Numbered from the stretch's first letter, positions 1 to 7,950 are shown. The stretch: DNA of 64,000 nt from Rhodobiaceae bacterium (GCA_020637855.1 JACKJR010000002.1:496001-560000), one strand, 5' to 3'. A program made the numbers and translations. Notes: generated from the letters alone by a model not told the origin.

Positions 1-20
1 CAAGCCACACTCAATTCGTC

Positions 21-65
21 ACCCCGGACAGCGCGGTGACATCGTCACAGCGCGTGATCCGGGGT
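21..65. repeat. Palindromic intergenic hairpin
   Basis: Outer arms ACCCCGGA (21-28) and TCCGGGGT (58-65) are perfectly complementary. A nested stem GTGAC (36-40)/GTCAC (44-48) has a 3-nt loop. The layout resembles palindromic repeats scattered between genes in Hyphomicrobiales; that link is from memory of such genomes. No coding signal is seen here. Confidence 0.6.
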
Positions 66-94
66 CCATACGCGATTTCGAGGTGTCGCAATTG

Positions 95-187
95 CTGGAT
101 TCCGGCTTTCGCCGGAATGACGGCGCGTGTGTTTGGGGGGAGGAGCGAACACTCTCCAACGTCATTCCGGCGAAAGCCGGAATCCAG
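95..187. repeat. Inverted pair of 27-bp palindromic repeat units
   Basis: A 27-bp unit at 95-121 recurs as its exact reverse complement at 161-187, separated by 39 bp. Each unit is itself a hairpin, with arms ATTCCGGC/GCCGGAAT around a 4-nt loop. The pair can therefore fold as two small hairpins or as one long cruciform. It looks like a REP/MITE-type element. It lies beyond the 3' end of the minus-strand gene at 216-599. Confidence 0.8.
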
Positions 188-215
188 AACTACGTCCTTG
201 CGCCTACCCACTCCC

Positions 216-599
216 TCAAAACTTCTGAAACGCCGTGCAGCGGTCCAGGACCACGCCGCCCTCGACATAGGAAATCGTGCGCGGGTTGTTGTTGAGGATG
301 TTCACCCGGTTTGATCCGTCGACGTAATTGCCGTTGCTGGGATGGCCAGCGATCTGCGCTGTACGCATCGCGCTGTCGGGGCCGTCATAGACGTAGCGCG
401 CCATATACTGGTTGCCGTTGCGGATGAAGATCACCGTCATCTGCGGCCCGTTCTTGCAGTTGTAGCGATAGCCAGTCTGCTTCGCCTGCGCAGGCGTCGC
501 GGTCAGCATCGCCGAAATGAGCGCGCCCCCAAGCAGGGCCGATGCCCCGGCCAGAACGGACATGCGGCGTTTCGGGGTCTTCACGGCTTGAACGGTCAT
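216..599 (-). CDS. Exported protein with MliC-like domain
   Basis: A 127-residue protein. The ATG at 599 is chosen because a GGAG box sits just upstream and the N-terminus then reads as a signal peptide: basic start, hydrophobic core at about residues 14-36, and an AQA cleavage site near residue 39. The mature part is about 88 residues with two cysteines, one in a YRYNCKNG motif near its start and one close to the C-terminus. This spacing recalls the MliC/PliC lysozyme-inhibitor fold, but the match is judged by eye. A periplasmic role is likely. It is divergent from the exported protein at 759, whose C-terminal third has a similar pattern. Confidence 0.5.
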   Translation of the reverse strand: MTVQAVKTPKRRMSVLAGASALLGGALISAMLTATPAQAKQTGYRYNCKNGPQMTVIFIRNGNQYMARYVYDGPDSAMRTAQIAGHPSNGNYVDGSNRVNILNNNPRTISYVEGGVVLDRCTAFQKF

Positions 600-758
600 C
601 TTCGGGGCTCCTGTCGGGCTGCTGATCTGCGTCGCCTTCTGATGTGTGTTCTCTCGCAGCGTAAACAAGTGACCTTGCGTCAGGAACATGCTTTCATGCA
701 TGGACTTGCATAGATTTTCTGCACAATTCCGGCTTATTGGCGAAGAGGGACCCCGCTG

Positions 759-1634
759 ATGACACTTTCCGCTGCCGCATTTCGCATTCGCAGCCTGCAT
801 CGGGCGTTCGCCCGGCGGCTCGGCGCCTTCGCCCTGCTAGCGGTCATGCTCGCGGGTCTCTCCGGCCCCGCGCAGGCGCAATACGATCCGTCCAACGCGA
901 TGGCCGGCGCATGGCGGCAAATCGATTCCAACTACCATCCCTGCCCCGGCTGTCTGCTGGCCGTGCTGCCTCTGAAGCCCGCCCCCCAGCAGGACACCGT
1001 GGCCTTGGTCATGACCGGCAACATGTGCATGCACGCGCTGCCGCAGAATTTCATCTACGCCGACGGCTCGGGCCGCGTGGGGGTAGTCAACGAGGTCGGT
1101 TTCAATGCGCCCCACCCCTGGGCCGGCAAGGGCAGCATGGCGATGAGCGTCCAGCTTGCCGACTTCAACCGGCTCGAAATCACACTGCATCCCAAGAATG
1201 ACGGCAGCTCACCGGCCGGCGAAACGCTGACCCACATTTTCGAGCGTGCGGCGATCGAGCCGAACACGATCTCGCTCGACACCATCGAAAGCGACATCCG
1301 TTTCCGCTGCACCACGCCGCCCTCGGTCGAGCAGATCAGGGACTGGACAGCGCCCGGGATTGCCCTTCCCGAGGGCCAGGTTCAGCCCCTTTCGAAAATG
1401 ATCGTGATCGGCAACATCGTGGCTTACAATTGCGACGGGAATTACCAGATCGCGGTGCGCCGCGACACCATCGATGCCATCACCCTGATCAGCACCAATG
1501 GCGGCCAGATCAATCTGGCTTACACCGGTCCCGGCGAGATCTATCAGGCCGGCACCGTCGCGGTCAGCCTCGTGCCGGACCGCATGTTCCTGAAGTTCGG
1601 CGACGACAGGCGCACATGCTTCCCGAAGGGATAG
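759..1634 (+). CDS. Exported protein of unknown function, MliC-like C-terminal part
   Basis: A 291-residue protein. The ATG at 759 has a GAGGGA box (745-750) and gives a signal peptide (hydrophobic segment about 23-38, ending AQA). The mature chain has six cysteines, including a CPGC motif near residue 64. The last about 75 residues (AYNCDGNYQ to a terminal DRRTCFPKG) show the Y-x-C-then-late-Cys spacing seen in the divergent gene at 216-599. I do not recognise the central region. It is followed 30 bp later by a small membrane protein gene. Confidence 0.5.
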   Translation: MTLSAAAFRIRSLHRAFARRLGAFALLAVMLAGLSGPAQAQYDPSNAMAGAWRQIDSNYHPCPGCLLAVLPLKPAPQQDTVALVMTGNMCMHALPQNFIYADGSGRVGVVNEVGFNAPHPWAGKGSMAMSVQLADFNRLEITLHPKNDGSSPAGETLTHIFERAAIEPNTISLDTIESDIRFRCTTPPSVEQIRDWTAPGIALPEGQVQPLSKMIVIGNIVAYNCDGNYQIAVRRDTIDAITLISTNGGQINLAYTGPGEIYQAGTVAVSLVPDRMFLKFGDDRRTCFPKG

Positions 1635-1664
1635 GCGGCCTGTTCAGGGAAAATTGGAACCTGC

Positions 1665-1868
1665 ATGTCCGACATCACGCTGATCACCACGGGCGAACTT
1701 ATCCTTGTAGCGGTGCTTGCCGGGATGCCCGGCGCATTGATCGGTGCCGGGCTAGGTGCGTGGCGGACGCCCGGCAACCGCGCGCTTGGCGCACTGATCG
1801 GCTTCGTCCTCGGCTTCTTCGTGTCACTCGCCATCGCATTCGTCGCGCTGTTGGTGTTCGTGAAATGA
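1665..1868 (+). CDS. Small two-helix membrane protein
   Basis: 67 residues and almost entirely hydrophobic: two predicted transmembrane helices (about 9-31 and 42-65) joined by a short basic loop around WRTPGNR. Glycine spacing (GALIGAGLGAW, GALIGFVLGFF) gives a glycine-zipper look, as in small inner-membrane proteins that pack helices tightly. It starts 30 bp after the exported protein at 759-1634 and may be co-transcribed with it. No family is recognised. Confidence 0.55.
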   Translation: MSDITLITTGELILVAVLAGMPGALIGAGLGAWRTPGNRALGALIGFVLGFFVSLAIAFVALLVFVK

Positions 1869-1976
1869 AGAGTTTCCTCTAAGCCGGCTTTCCCTGTTGC
1901 CAATCCACGCCGCGCACCGCTTAATCGCGGCAACATGCGTAAAGCCTCGCGTCATCGGGAAACAGGAAACACGCAC

Positions 1977-2582
1977 ATGATAACAAAATGGATCGCTGCT
2001 GCGGCGCTGCTGCTGGCTTCGTCCGCTCCTGCACTCGCCGAAGACTGCGCCGAGCGCGTCGCCCGCCTGCATGTGTGGTGGTACGAGAACCCGGAGCCGG
2101 GCATCGGCCATGTTGTCTCCGAGACGAAAGGCCAGCCCGCGACCGACGGCGAGATGCATTTCGTAGCCAACGGCCACTACATGCTGAAACAGTTCGTGCC
2201 GGCGGGCGGCTGGTACCTCACCCATGACGGCACCACCTGGCAGTCCACCGACGGGGGTGCGAGCTGGAAGAAGCTCTATTCCTTCGATCAGGAAGACACC
2301 TGGCAGAAGGGCCTGGAGACGGTGAAGCAGCAGGCCTCCACCGTGCGCAACGCGGTCTGCGGCGAGGACGTGATCGACGGAGAGACGGTCGACACGCTGG
2401 AAGCTGACATGACCAACACGATCAACGCCACCTACGAGATCCACGACAAATACTGGGTGCGCCGTTCCGACGAGCGCGCCGTACGCACCGAGACGCTAAC
2501 GACTGGACTGGGCCCGGATACATTCTTCACCCAGACCTGGACCAAGGCGCCGGACCTGACGATCCCGCCCGCGCCACAATAG
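1977..2582 (+). CDS. Exported protein of unknown function
   Basis: 201 residues. The ATG at 1977 is preferred over an in-frame upstream start because AGGAAA lies about 9 nt upstream and the chain then begins with a clean signal peptide (MITKWIAAAALLLASSAPALA). The mature part has two cysteines (EDCAERV at the start, VCGED in the middle) that could form a disulfide, and several Trp-rich segments (HVWWYENP, DGTTWQSTDGGASW). Probably a periplasmic soluble protein. It belongs to the run of exported proteins filling 0.2-7.3 kb. Confidence 0.5.
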   Translation: MITKWIAAAALLLASSAPALAEDCAERVARLHVWWYENPEPGIGHVVSETKGQPATDGEMHFVANGHYMLKQFVPAGGWYLTHDGTTWQSTDGGASWKKLYSFDQEDTWQKGLETVKQQASTVRNAVCGEDVIDGETVDTLEADMTNTINATYEIHDKYWVRRSDERAVRTETLTTGLGPDTFFTQTWTKAPDLTIPPAPQ

Positions 2583-2605
2583 GGGCCGGCAAGCAAAGGG
2601 GCGGA

Positions 2606-2769
2606 ATGATCATGTCCTACGAACTGAACAAGCACGGCGTCGTCGAGACACTCGGCTACATCTCCGGTATCCGGGGTTCCGCACGATCACCTTCGCGATC
2701 GGCTGAGCGGCGGCAATCGTTTATCTCTTCGCCGTGATGGCGGGCCAGAAGCAGCGCGGGAGAGCATGA
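2606..2769 (+). pseudogene. Remnant of a small membrane protein gene
   Basis: An ATG at 2606 (or 2612) with GGGGCGG upstream opens a frame reading MSYELNKHGVVETLGYISGI. It continues in that frame to a stop at 2735-2737 with a low-complexity, non-hydrophobic tail. In another frame the sequence after about 2675 encodes FRTITFAIG, then TGA, then AAAIVYLFAVMAGQKQ, which is a good transmembrane segment ending at the TGA 2767-2769. A frameshift plus one TGG-to-TGA change would explain both halves. The alternative is a genuine 43-residue ORF at 2606-2737. Confidence 0.4.
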
Positions 2770-2770
2770 C

Positions 2771-3124
2771 ATGGCAGGCGCGTTCTTCGTGACACTTGCC
2801 ACAGACGGCATCGCACCCGAACACGATGCACCCGATCCGGAAAAGGTCGTCTCGGGCGATCCGCGTTTCACCACATGGAACGTGGAGGAATCGGCGGATG
2901 GCAAACTGTTCGCCGGCATCTGGGAAGCGACACCGGGCAAATGGCGCATAGCCTACGAGGAATGGGAATATTGCCGCATCCTCTCGGGCGTCAGCATCAT
3001 CGTGGACGAAACGGGCAACGAAAACACGGTGCGCGCCGGCGACAGTTTCCTGCTGCGGCCCGGTTTCATCGGCACATGGGAAGTGGTTGAAACGACCCGC
3101 AAGGAATACGTCATCCGGCTGTAA
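2771..3124 (+). CDS. Cupin domain protein (DUF861/EutQ-like)
   Basis: 117 residues, a single small beta-barrel cupin of the Cupin_3 (DUF861) type. The family pattern is clear: FTTWNVEES, then GIWEATPGKWRIAYEEWEYC, a turn with SGVSIIVDETG, RAGDSFLLRPGFIGTWEV, and a short final strand KEYVIRL. The classic metal-binding histidines of larger cupins are absent, as is common in this subgroup. The substrate is unknown. The start codon lies 2 bp after the remnant gene at 2606-2769. Confidence 0.8.
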   Translation: MAGAFFVTLATDGIAPEHDAPDPEKVVSGDPRFTTWNVEESADGKLFAGIWEATPGKWRIAYEEWEYCRILSGVSIIVDETGNENTVRAGDSFLLRPGFIGTWEVVETTRKEYVIRL

Positions 3125-3137
3125 GCGGGTCTTGAAT

Positions 3138-3190
3138 CGAAAATCGCGGTGATTGTTGCCAATACGCAATTGCGCTTTGAGCGATTTTCG
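3138..3190. repeat. Inverted repeat between cupin and lipoprotein genes
   Basis: CGAAAATCGC at 3138-3147 is the exact reverse complement of GCGATTTTCG at 3181-3190. The 33-bp interval contains the small palindrome CGCAATTGCG (3165-3174). It could be an mRNA stem-loop ending the cupin transcript or an operator for the gene at 3223. No long T-tract follows. Confidence 0.5.
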
Positions 3191-3222
3191 CTAGGTTCCG
3201 CGCGATCGCATTCGAGGAAGGC

Positions 3223-3846
3223 TTGGCTCAATTGGTCACCGCGACGTATATCCGGGGCATCATTGCCGCTGCTCTGGCGCTATTGCTTGCCGCTTGCGCC
3301 AATTCCGGCGGCGTCAATGTCATGGGAGAGGTCGGCCGCCCGGACGGCGCACCGGCTGCATCAGCCGACGCCGGTAGCGACAGCGACGACGGCGCCTCGA
3401 AGAACCCGGACGGTTCGCCTAACCTGTCGAAGATCATGACCATCTCCTTCGCCGACGCACGCTGGGACGAAGGGCGAGTACCCAAGGGCGAGCAATGTTC
3501 CGCGCTCGGCGGCAAGGGGGCTACCCCGGCGCTGTCGGTCAACGGCATACCGAAAGGCAGCGTAACCCTAACCGCCTCCTATCAGGCGGCGAGCGGCGAC
3601 AAGTCCAAACGCGGCGCCATGGGCGTGATCGGCTACAAGGCCAACGGGCTATCCAACATGCTGCTGCCGTCCGTTCCCGGCGAAACCTCCAGCGTTTCCG
3701 GCGCGAAAGTTGTTTCCTCCTCGGAGGGCGCCAGTGGTTATCTGCCGCCCTGCCGCAAGGGCGCGTCCTATACCGTCACGGTCCAGGCATTGAACGGATC
3801 AGGGCGCGTGCTGGCCACTAAAACGGTATCGATCGGGAAGCTGTAA
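3223..3846 (+). CDS. Lipoprotein with PEBP-like fold
   Basis: 207 residues from a TTG start at 3223 preceded closely by GAGGAAG (3214-3220). A lipobox (ALLLAACAN) near residues 20-25 predicts lipidation, followed by a Ser/Asp-rich linker to about residue 60. The folded part follows the order of phosphatidylethanolamine-binding proteins (YbhB/YbcL type): a strand with FADARWDEGRVPKGEQCSA, a TPALSVNGIPKGSVTL segment, then GYLPPCRKGASYTVTVQAL near the end. The canonical D-P-D-A/GxHR ligand site is not visible, so ligand binding is uncertain. Likely outer- or inner-membrane anchored. Confidence 0.5.
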   Translation: MAQLVTATYIRGIIAAALALLLAACANSGGVNVMGEVGRPDGAPAASADAGSDSDDGASKNPDGSPNLSKIMTISFADARWDEGRVPKGEQCSALGGKGATPALSVNGIPKGSVTLTASYQAASGDKSKRGAMGVIGYKANGLSNMLLPSVPGETSSVSGAKVVSSSEGASGYLPPCRKGASYTVTVQALNGSGRVLATKTVSIGKL

Positions 3847-4010
3847 TCTTCAGCCTGCCCATTCTGTTCAGCTTCGGTTCAGGTCGCCCGCGCTAACCCT
3901 GTTGGCGAAATCGGGAGCCGTTGCTCTTCAAACCGCCACTATTCATTGTCATCCTGGTGGCAAGTGGAATGACAGATCCCGAACCTGAGTATCTGAGCCG
4001 GGAGGCTGAA

Positions 4011-4550
4011 ATGACTGAGATGAACACCACACAGCGCCGCAAGCCGACGCGCATTCTCGCCGCAGCTCTGGCAATTGCCATGGGTGCAACGGCTATTCCC
4101 GCAACGGCGTTTGCCGCTTCCGGCGACTACGATTTCCAACGCAGCCGTGACGGCTTTCGTCAGGTGCAGAGGCACCACCGCGATGACAGGGATTATCGCC
4201 CGCGTCGGCAGGTCCAGCGCTACGCACCCCCGCCGCGCGACAGAAGGCACGAATACCGCCGTCACCGCCATGACGACGACGATGTCGGCGCGGCCATCGC
4301 AGGTGCGATCTTCGGCATTGCGATCGGCACGATCATTGCCGATGGCTACAACCAGAGCCGCTACGCACCGCCATCGCGGACGTATTACGGCCCGACCGAT
4401 GCTGAATATGCGCCTCCGCCCGCCCCGGACTATGCGCCGGAACCGTTTACCGACGACTGGTACGCCTATTGCACATCAAAATATAATACGTTCGATCCGC
4501 AGACCGGCACATTCCAGCCCTTCGAAGGCCCGCGCAAACTCTGCAAATAG
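4011..4550 (+). CDS. BA14K-family exported protein
   Basis: 179 residues. The ATG at 4011 has a GGAGG box (4001-4005) and opens a signal peptide ending near AFA. An Arg/His/Asp-rich stretch (about residues 45-90) follows, then a glycine-zipper hydrophobic segment (GAAIAGAIFGIAIGTIIADG), a Pro/Tyr-rich linker, and a C-terminal BA14K motif: WYAYCTSKYNTFDPQTGTF and a final GPRKLC. BA14K proteins were named from an immunoreactive 14-kDa Brucella protein and are common in rhizobia. The two conserved cysteines of the domain are present. A stem-loop terminator follows. Confidence 0.8.
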   Translation: MTEMNTTQRRKPTRILAAALAIAMGATAIPATAFAASGDYDFQRSRDGFRQVQRHHRDDRDYRPRRQVQRYAPPPRDRRHEYRRHRHDDDDVGAAIAGAIFGIAIGTIIADGYNQSRYAPPSRTYYGPTDAEYAPPPAPDYAPEPFTDDWYAYCTSKYNTFDPQTGTFQPFEGPRKLCK

Positions 4551-4574
4551 CAGAGTCACACCCGCCATTCATCG

Positions 4575-4612
4575 AAACCCGGCAGCCATACGGCTTGCCG
4601 GGTTTTTGTTTT
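4575..4612 (+). terminator. Rho-independent terminator after BA14K gene
   Basis: Arms AAACCCGGCA (4575-4584) and TGCCGGGTTT (4596-4605) pair perfectly, followed by a T-rich run to 4612. It lies 25 bp after the BA14K stop codon. Confidence 0.85.
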
Positions 4613-4724
4613 GGGGATGCTTGTTGCCTTTGCACACCATCCCGATTTGGCCCGATTATTCCAAATGCGCCAGTAACTGTGCTATGAATATCACCACAGG
4701 GCAGAAATCATGGAAGGACACGAT

Positions 4725-5039
4725 ATGGTGCGCACATCCTTGATTATGGGAATGGCTGCCATGGCCATAGCGGCGACACCGGCTCTTGCGGGCAGTAAAT
4801 CCGCATTCCCCGCGTCCATAGCCCCGCAATACGCCGATCTCTCTTCGCCTGAAGGCAGCGCCAGCCGCCAGACCCCGTGCCAATGCCGTTTCAATGGCCA
4901 GTATTTCCAGCAGGGCGATCAGGTGTGCATCCGCGGTCAAATGGCCCAATGCGGGATGTATTTGAACAACACCAGCTGGAAATTCAGCAAGACACCCTGC
5001 CCGATTGCCCGTGCAGATAGCCCATACCAGCTTCAATAG
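4725..5039 (+). CDS. Small exported cysteine-rich protein
   Basis: 104 residues. The ATG at 4725 has GGAAGGA (4712-4718) at good spacing and is preferred over the ATG at 4710. The signal peptide ends at PALA. The mature part of about 80 residues has five cysteines (CQC, VCIRG, AQCGMY, TPCPIA), suggesting disulfides in the periplasm, with a FNGQYFQQGD segment between them. No family is assigned. It is in the same orientation as the exported proteins on both sides. Confidence 0.5.
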   Translation: MVRTSLIMGMAAMAIAATPALAGSKSAFPASIAPQYADLSSPEGSASRQTPCQCRFNGQYFQQGDQVCIRGQMAQCGMYLNNTSWKFSKTPCPIARADSPYQLQ

Positions 5040-5113
5040 CCTTTGAACGCTTGACCGGCAGCATCCGGCGCTCCAGTGTTCCACCTGATCGCGACAAAAG
5101 ATTCAGGTGCTCC

Positions 5114-5581
5114 ATGTCCAACGTATGCCGCATGGCTGCCGCCATCGTTTTCCTTGCTGCCGGGTTCGCCGCATCCGTGGCACAGGCCGGCGGATTGCAT
5201 GGCGACAATTTCACCTTCCATGGCTCGGCGGAACGCTCCGGCGGATGGACGGGACCTTCCTGCGACAACCCCACGGTCATGGCGCGCGTGCGCAGCCGGT
5301 TTGCCTCCACAGAAGCCGCCTATTGGGATAGCGGCCTGACCATGAACACACTAATGCGCCCGCGCGAGATCGCCTATCGCGACTGGACGCCGATGATCAC
5401 CGCGATCCGGTCATGCCGCGCCGATGCCGAACTGTCCGACGGGCGCAGCATCGATGTCGTATACTGGGTTCGCAGCGAACAGGGTTTCGCAGGACACGGT
5501 TATGGCGTGGATTACTGCATCCTCGGCGAGGACTGGCCCTATGCCTACGCACCGGGCTGCCGGGAATTGCTGCCGCGCTGA
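5114..5581 (+). CDS. Exported protein of unknown function
   Basis: 155 residues from ATG 5114 (AGGTG upstream), with a signal peptide at residues 1-25 ending AQA. The mature region has four cysteines (SCDNP, SCRADAEL, DYCILGEDW, GCRELLP) and a conserved-looking core with IAYRDWTPMITAIRSCRA and VVYWVRSEQGF. The pattern suggests a small disulfide-bonded periplasmic domain. It ends 12 bp before the RNase T2 start, so it is likely in one transcript with RNase T2 and DUF1176. Confidence 0.5.
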   Translation: MSNVCRMAAAIVFLAAGFAASVAQAGGLHGDNFTFHGSAERSGGWTGPSCDNPTVMARVRSRFASTEAAYWDSGLTMNTLMRPREIAYRDWTPMITAIRSCRADAELSDGRSIDVVYWVRSEQGFAGHGYGVDYCILGEDWPYAYAPGCRELLPR

Positions 5582-5593
5582 TCAAGACACACG

Positions 5594-6274
5594 TTGCATT
5601 GCGTGCTGAAGCGGAAAAACCTCATCACACTCGCCCTGTTCGCGCTGGCCGTGATCACCGGTGCCGTCTCTCTGCGTGGGCCGCAGGAAAAACCGGGCAC
5701 CCCGCCAGGCAAGTTCGACTTCTGGGTGCTCGCGCTGTCCTGGTCACCGACCTATTGCATTCAGGACGGGCAGGATGACACCGCGCAGTGCGGCGCAAAA
5801 CGCCGCCCGGGTTTCGTCGTCCACGGATTATGGCCGCAATACGAACGCGGCTATCCGGCCAATTGTGAATACGGCCCCGAGCGCATCGATTACCGCTTCG
5901 CAGAGGAAATGGCGGACCTGATGCCCTCGCCAGGTCTCGTATTCCATCAGTGGCGAAAACACGGACGCTGCACGGGGCTGTCGCCGGATACATATTTCTC
6001 GGCAACGCGGCAGGCGGCAAAGCAGGTCGCCATACCCCGCGAGTTCCTGCGCGCGCCATCGGAAAAACTCTCACCCGACAGGATCGAGACGAGCTTCGCG
6101 GCCGCCAACAGCGGTCTTGAGAAATCCGCCATGGCGGTGGTGTGCAACAATGGGTTGCTTCGAGAAGTCCGCGTCTGTCTCGACAAATCATTGCGTTATC
6201 GCTCCTGTATCGAGGTTGATACCGATGCCTGCAGGAGCAACACATTGACCATACCGGAGGCCAGCGGATCATGA
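5594..6274 (+). CDS. RNase T2 family ribonuclease
   Basis: 226 residues from TTG 5594 (GTG 5603 is an alternative; neither has a strong ribosome binding site). An N-terminal hydrophobic segment (about 10-25) makes it exported or membrane-anchored. Both active-site motifs of the T2 family are present: CAS1 FVVHGLWPQY (His77) and CAS2 FHQWRKHGRC (His118, Lys122, His123). Where most T2 enzymes have a catalytic Glu (HEWxKHG), this protein has Gln119. T2 enzymes cut single-stranded RNA through 2',3'-cyclic phosphates, and bacterial ones are periplasmic. The stop overlaps the next start (ATGA), so translation is coupled to the DUF1176 gene. Confidence 0.88.
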   Translation: MHCVLKRKNLITLALFALAVITGAVSLRGPQEKPGTPPGKFDFWVLALSWSPTYCIQDGQDDTAQCGAKRRPGFVVHGLWPQYERGYPANCEYGPERIDYRFAEEMADLMPSPGLVFHQWRKHGRCTGLSPDTYFSATRQAAKQVAIPREFLRAPSEKLSPDRIETSFAAANSGLEKSAMAVVCNNGLLREVRVCLDKSLRYRSCIEVDTDACRSNTLTIPEASGS

Positions 6275-7296
6275 TTCGGGTTGTTTGCCTGCTGGCCACC
6301 CTGCTGGCCGGATCATCCTCCTTTGCGCAGGAGGAGGTGCTCAAAGGCGATTGGCGTTTGCTTTGCGATGGAAGCAACTGTGTAATTTCCGCCCAGACCA
6401 GCTTGGGTGACACCGTCTTTCTAGCTCGTCCCGGACATGTTTTTTCGGCCTTTTCCTTTGGCTTCCGCCTTGTGTCCGCAACGCCCGATCCGGATACCGC
6501 GATAGCACTTCAGGTCAATGGCGGACCCAAACTCAGTTTTCATCCCGGGCGCGATTTCGGCAACTTCGGCTCCCAGTCGGATACGTACCTGACCGAGTAC
6601 GAGCTTGCCGGGCGTATCCTGCGGGACATGCGCAACGGCTCCATATTGCGTCTGTTTGGCTCTGATCACGGCGAGGCTCTCCAGATCGCATTCTCTCTCG
6701 ATGGGCTGAAAGAGGCTCTCAAGCGCGTCGCTGACATCCAGAACCGGGATGAAGATGACCTGCGGATCGCATCGCCGAACCTGCAGCCCCACAACAACGG
6801 CGCACGCCCCCCCGTCGACGGCGGAAGCGGCCCGCGCGGCCTTCCCGCCACCGTTGTCGACCGTCATTACCGGGAAAGCGATTGTGAGGACCTGGAATCG
6901 GGAAATATCGCTTCCGTCGCTGCGATAACCGCGCGCCTGTCCGCGATTGAAACGCTCTATGCCCTTCCCTGCACAAAGTCGACCAGCGGCATTACCTGGC
7001 GCCTTTACCGCACCGAAACCGGCGAGATCGGGGGCGTGGCAACACTGTATTTCGCACGTCATGACGCACGCTCGGGATGGACGGGAACAGATTTGCTCTG
7101 GAACATCGAAGTGCATGAGCAAACCGGCCGCCTGACGACATTACGCAAAGGCAAGGGCGAAACCGATTGCGGCTATTTCGCCCGCTGGATCTGGCGGGAT
7201 CGCGTATTTGCACTTGATGAAGTGCGCCAGAGAGCCAATTGCTCAGGCTCCGGCAACAGCGCCAATTGGCCCGTCGTCTACAACAGGGAAAACTGA
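6271..7296 (+). CDS. DUF1176-family exported protein
   Basis: 341 residues with a signal peptide ending SSFAQ. The family pattern is recognisable: WRLLCDGSNCVIS near the start, a central segment with HYRESDCEDLE, LPCTKSTSGITWRLYR, and a C-terminal block GKGETDCGYFARWIW followed by a late Cys and W-P. Most cysteines are in positions suited to disulfides. The function of DUF1176 is unknown. The 4-bp overlap with the RNase T2 gene suggests a shared envelope role; an inhibitor or accessory protein of the nuclease is a guess. Confidence 0.7.
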   Translation: MIRVVCLLATLLAGSSSFAQEEVLKGDWRLLCDGSNCVISAQTSLGDTVFLARPGHVFSAFSFGFRLVSATPDPDTAIALQVNGGPKLSFHPGRDFGNFGSQSDTYLTEYELAGRILRDMRNGSILRLFGSDHGEALQIAFSLDGLKEALKRVADIQNRDEDDLRIASPNLQPHNNGARPPVDGGSGPRGLPATVVDRHYRESDCEDLESGNIASVAAITARLSAIETLYALPCTKSTSGITWRLYRTETGEIGGVATLYFARHDARSGWTGTDLLWNIEVHEQTGRLTTLRKGKGETDCGYFARWIWRDRVFALDEVRQRANCSGSGNSANWPVVYNREN

Positions 7297-7338
7297 TATT
7301 TCACGATCAGTCCCAACACTCGAACTGGACCCGACAAA

Positions 7339-7950
7339 ATGACCATGATCCTGCGTTCCAGCCCACCCTCCCCCTTTGGCCGCAAGGTCAAGATCGCCGC
7401 CGGCGTCCTCGGCCTGTCGGACCGGATCACCGTCGAGGTCGCTGACACCAATGACGCCGGCGACTCGCTGCGCGATCAAAACCCGTTGGGGAAAATCCCC
7501 GTTTTGATCCTTGAGAATGGCGACACGATCTATGATTCACGCGTCATCGCCGAATATCTCGATGACATGGCGGGTGGCGGCAAGATCATTCCCGCCGCCG
7601 GAAAAGACCGGCTCGATGCATTGCGCCTGCAGGCACTCGCGGACGGCATCATGGATGCCGGCATCCTGCAGGTTTATGAAAAACGCATGCGCCCCGAAGA
7701 CAAGCAGCATCAGCCCTGGATCGACTACCAGGCGGAGAAGATCGCGCGGGCGATCGGCCACCTGGAAGCTGGCAAGGTCGTTTTGCACAACACGCCGACG
7801 ATCGGCGAGATCGCTCTTGCCTGTGCGCTCGGATATCTGGACCTGCGTTTCAACGGTGACTGGCGCGCCAGCCACCCGCAACTTGTGAAATGGCTGGATA
7901 CCTTTGCCGCCGCCGTCCCCGCTTTCGGAAAAACAAAAATCGCCGCGTGA
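7339..7950 (+). CDS. Glutathione S-transferase family protein
   Basis: 203 residues. The N-terminal thioredoxin-like domain (about 1-80) starts with ILRSSPPSPFGRKVKIAAG, where a Ser in SPFGRKV takes the usual position of the thiol-activating residue. NPLGKIPVLILENGDTIYDSRVIAEYL carries the cis-Pro and the glutathione-binding D-S pair. The C-terminal helical domain runs from about 90 to 200, with the N-capping motif region at TIGEIALACALGYLDLRF. Cytosolic. Substrate unknown. Confidence 0.88.
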   Translation: MTMILRSSPPSPFGRKVKIAAGVLGLSDRITVEVADTNDAGDSLRDQNPLGKIPVLILENGDTIYDSRVIAEYLDDMAGGGKIIPAAGKDRLDALRLQALADGIMDAGILQVYEKRMRPEDKQHQPWIDYQAEKIARAIGHLEAGKVVLHNTPTIGEIALACALGYLDLRFNGDWRASHPQLVKWLDTFAAAVPAFGKTKIAA

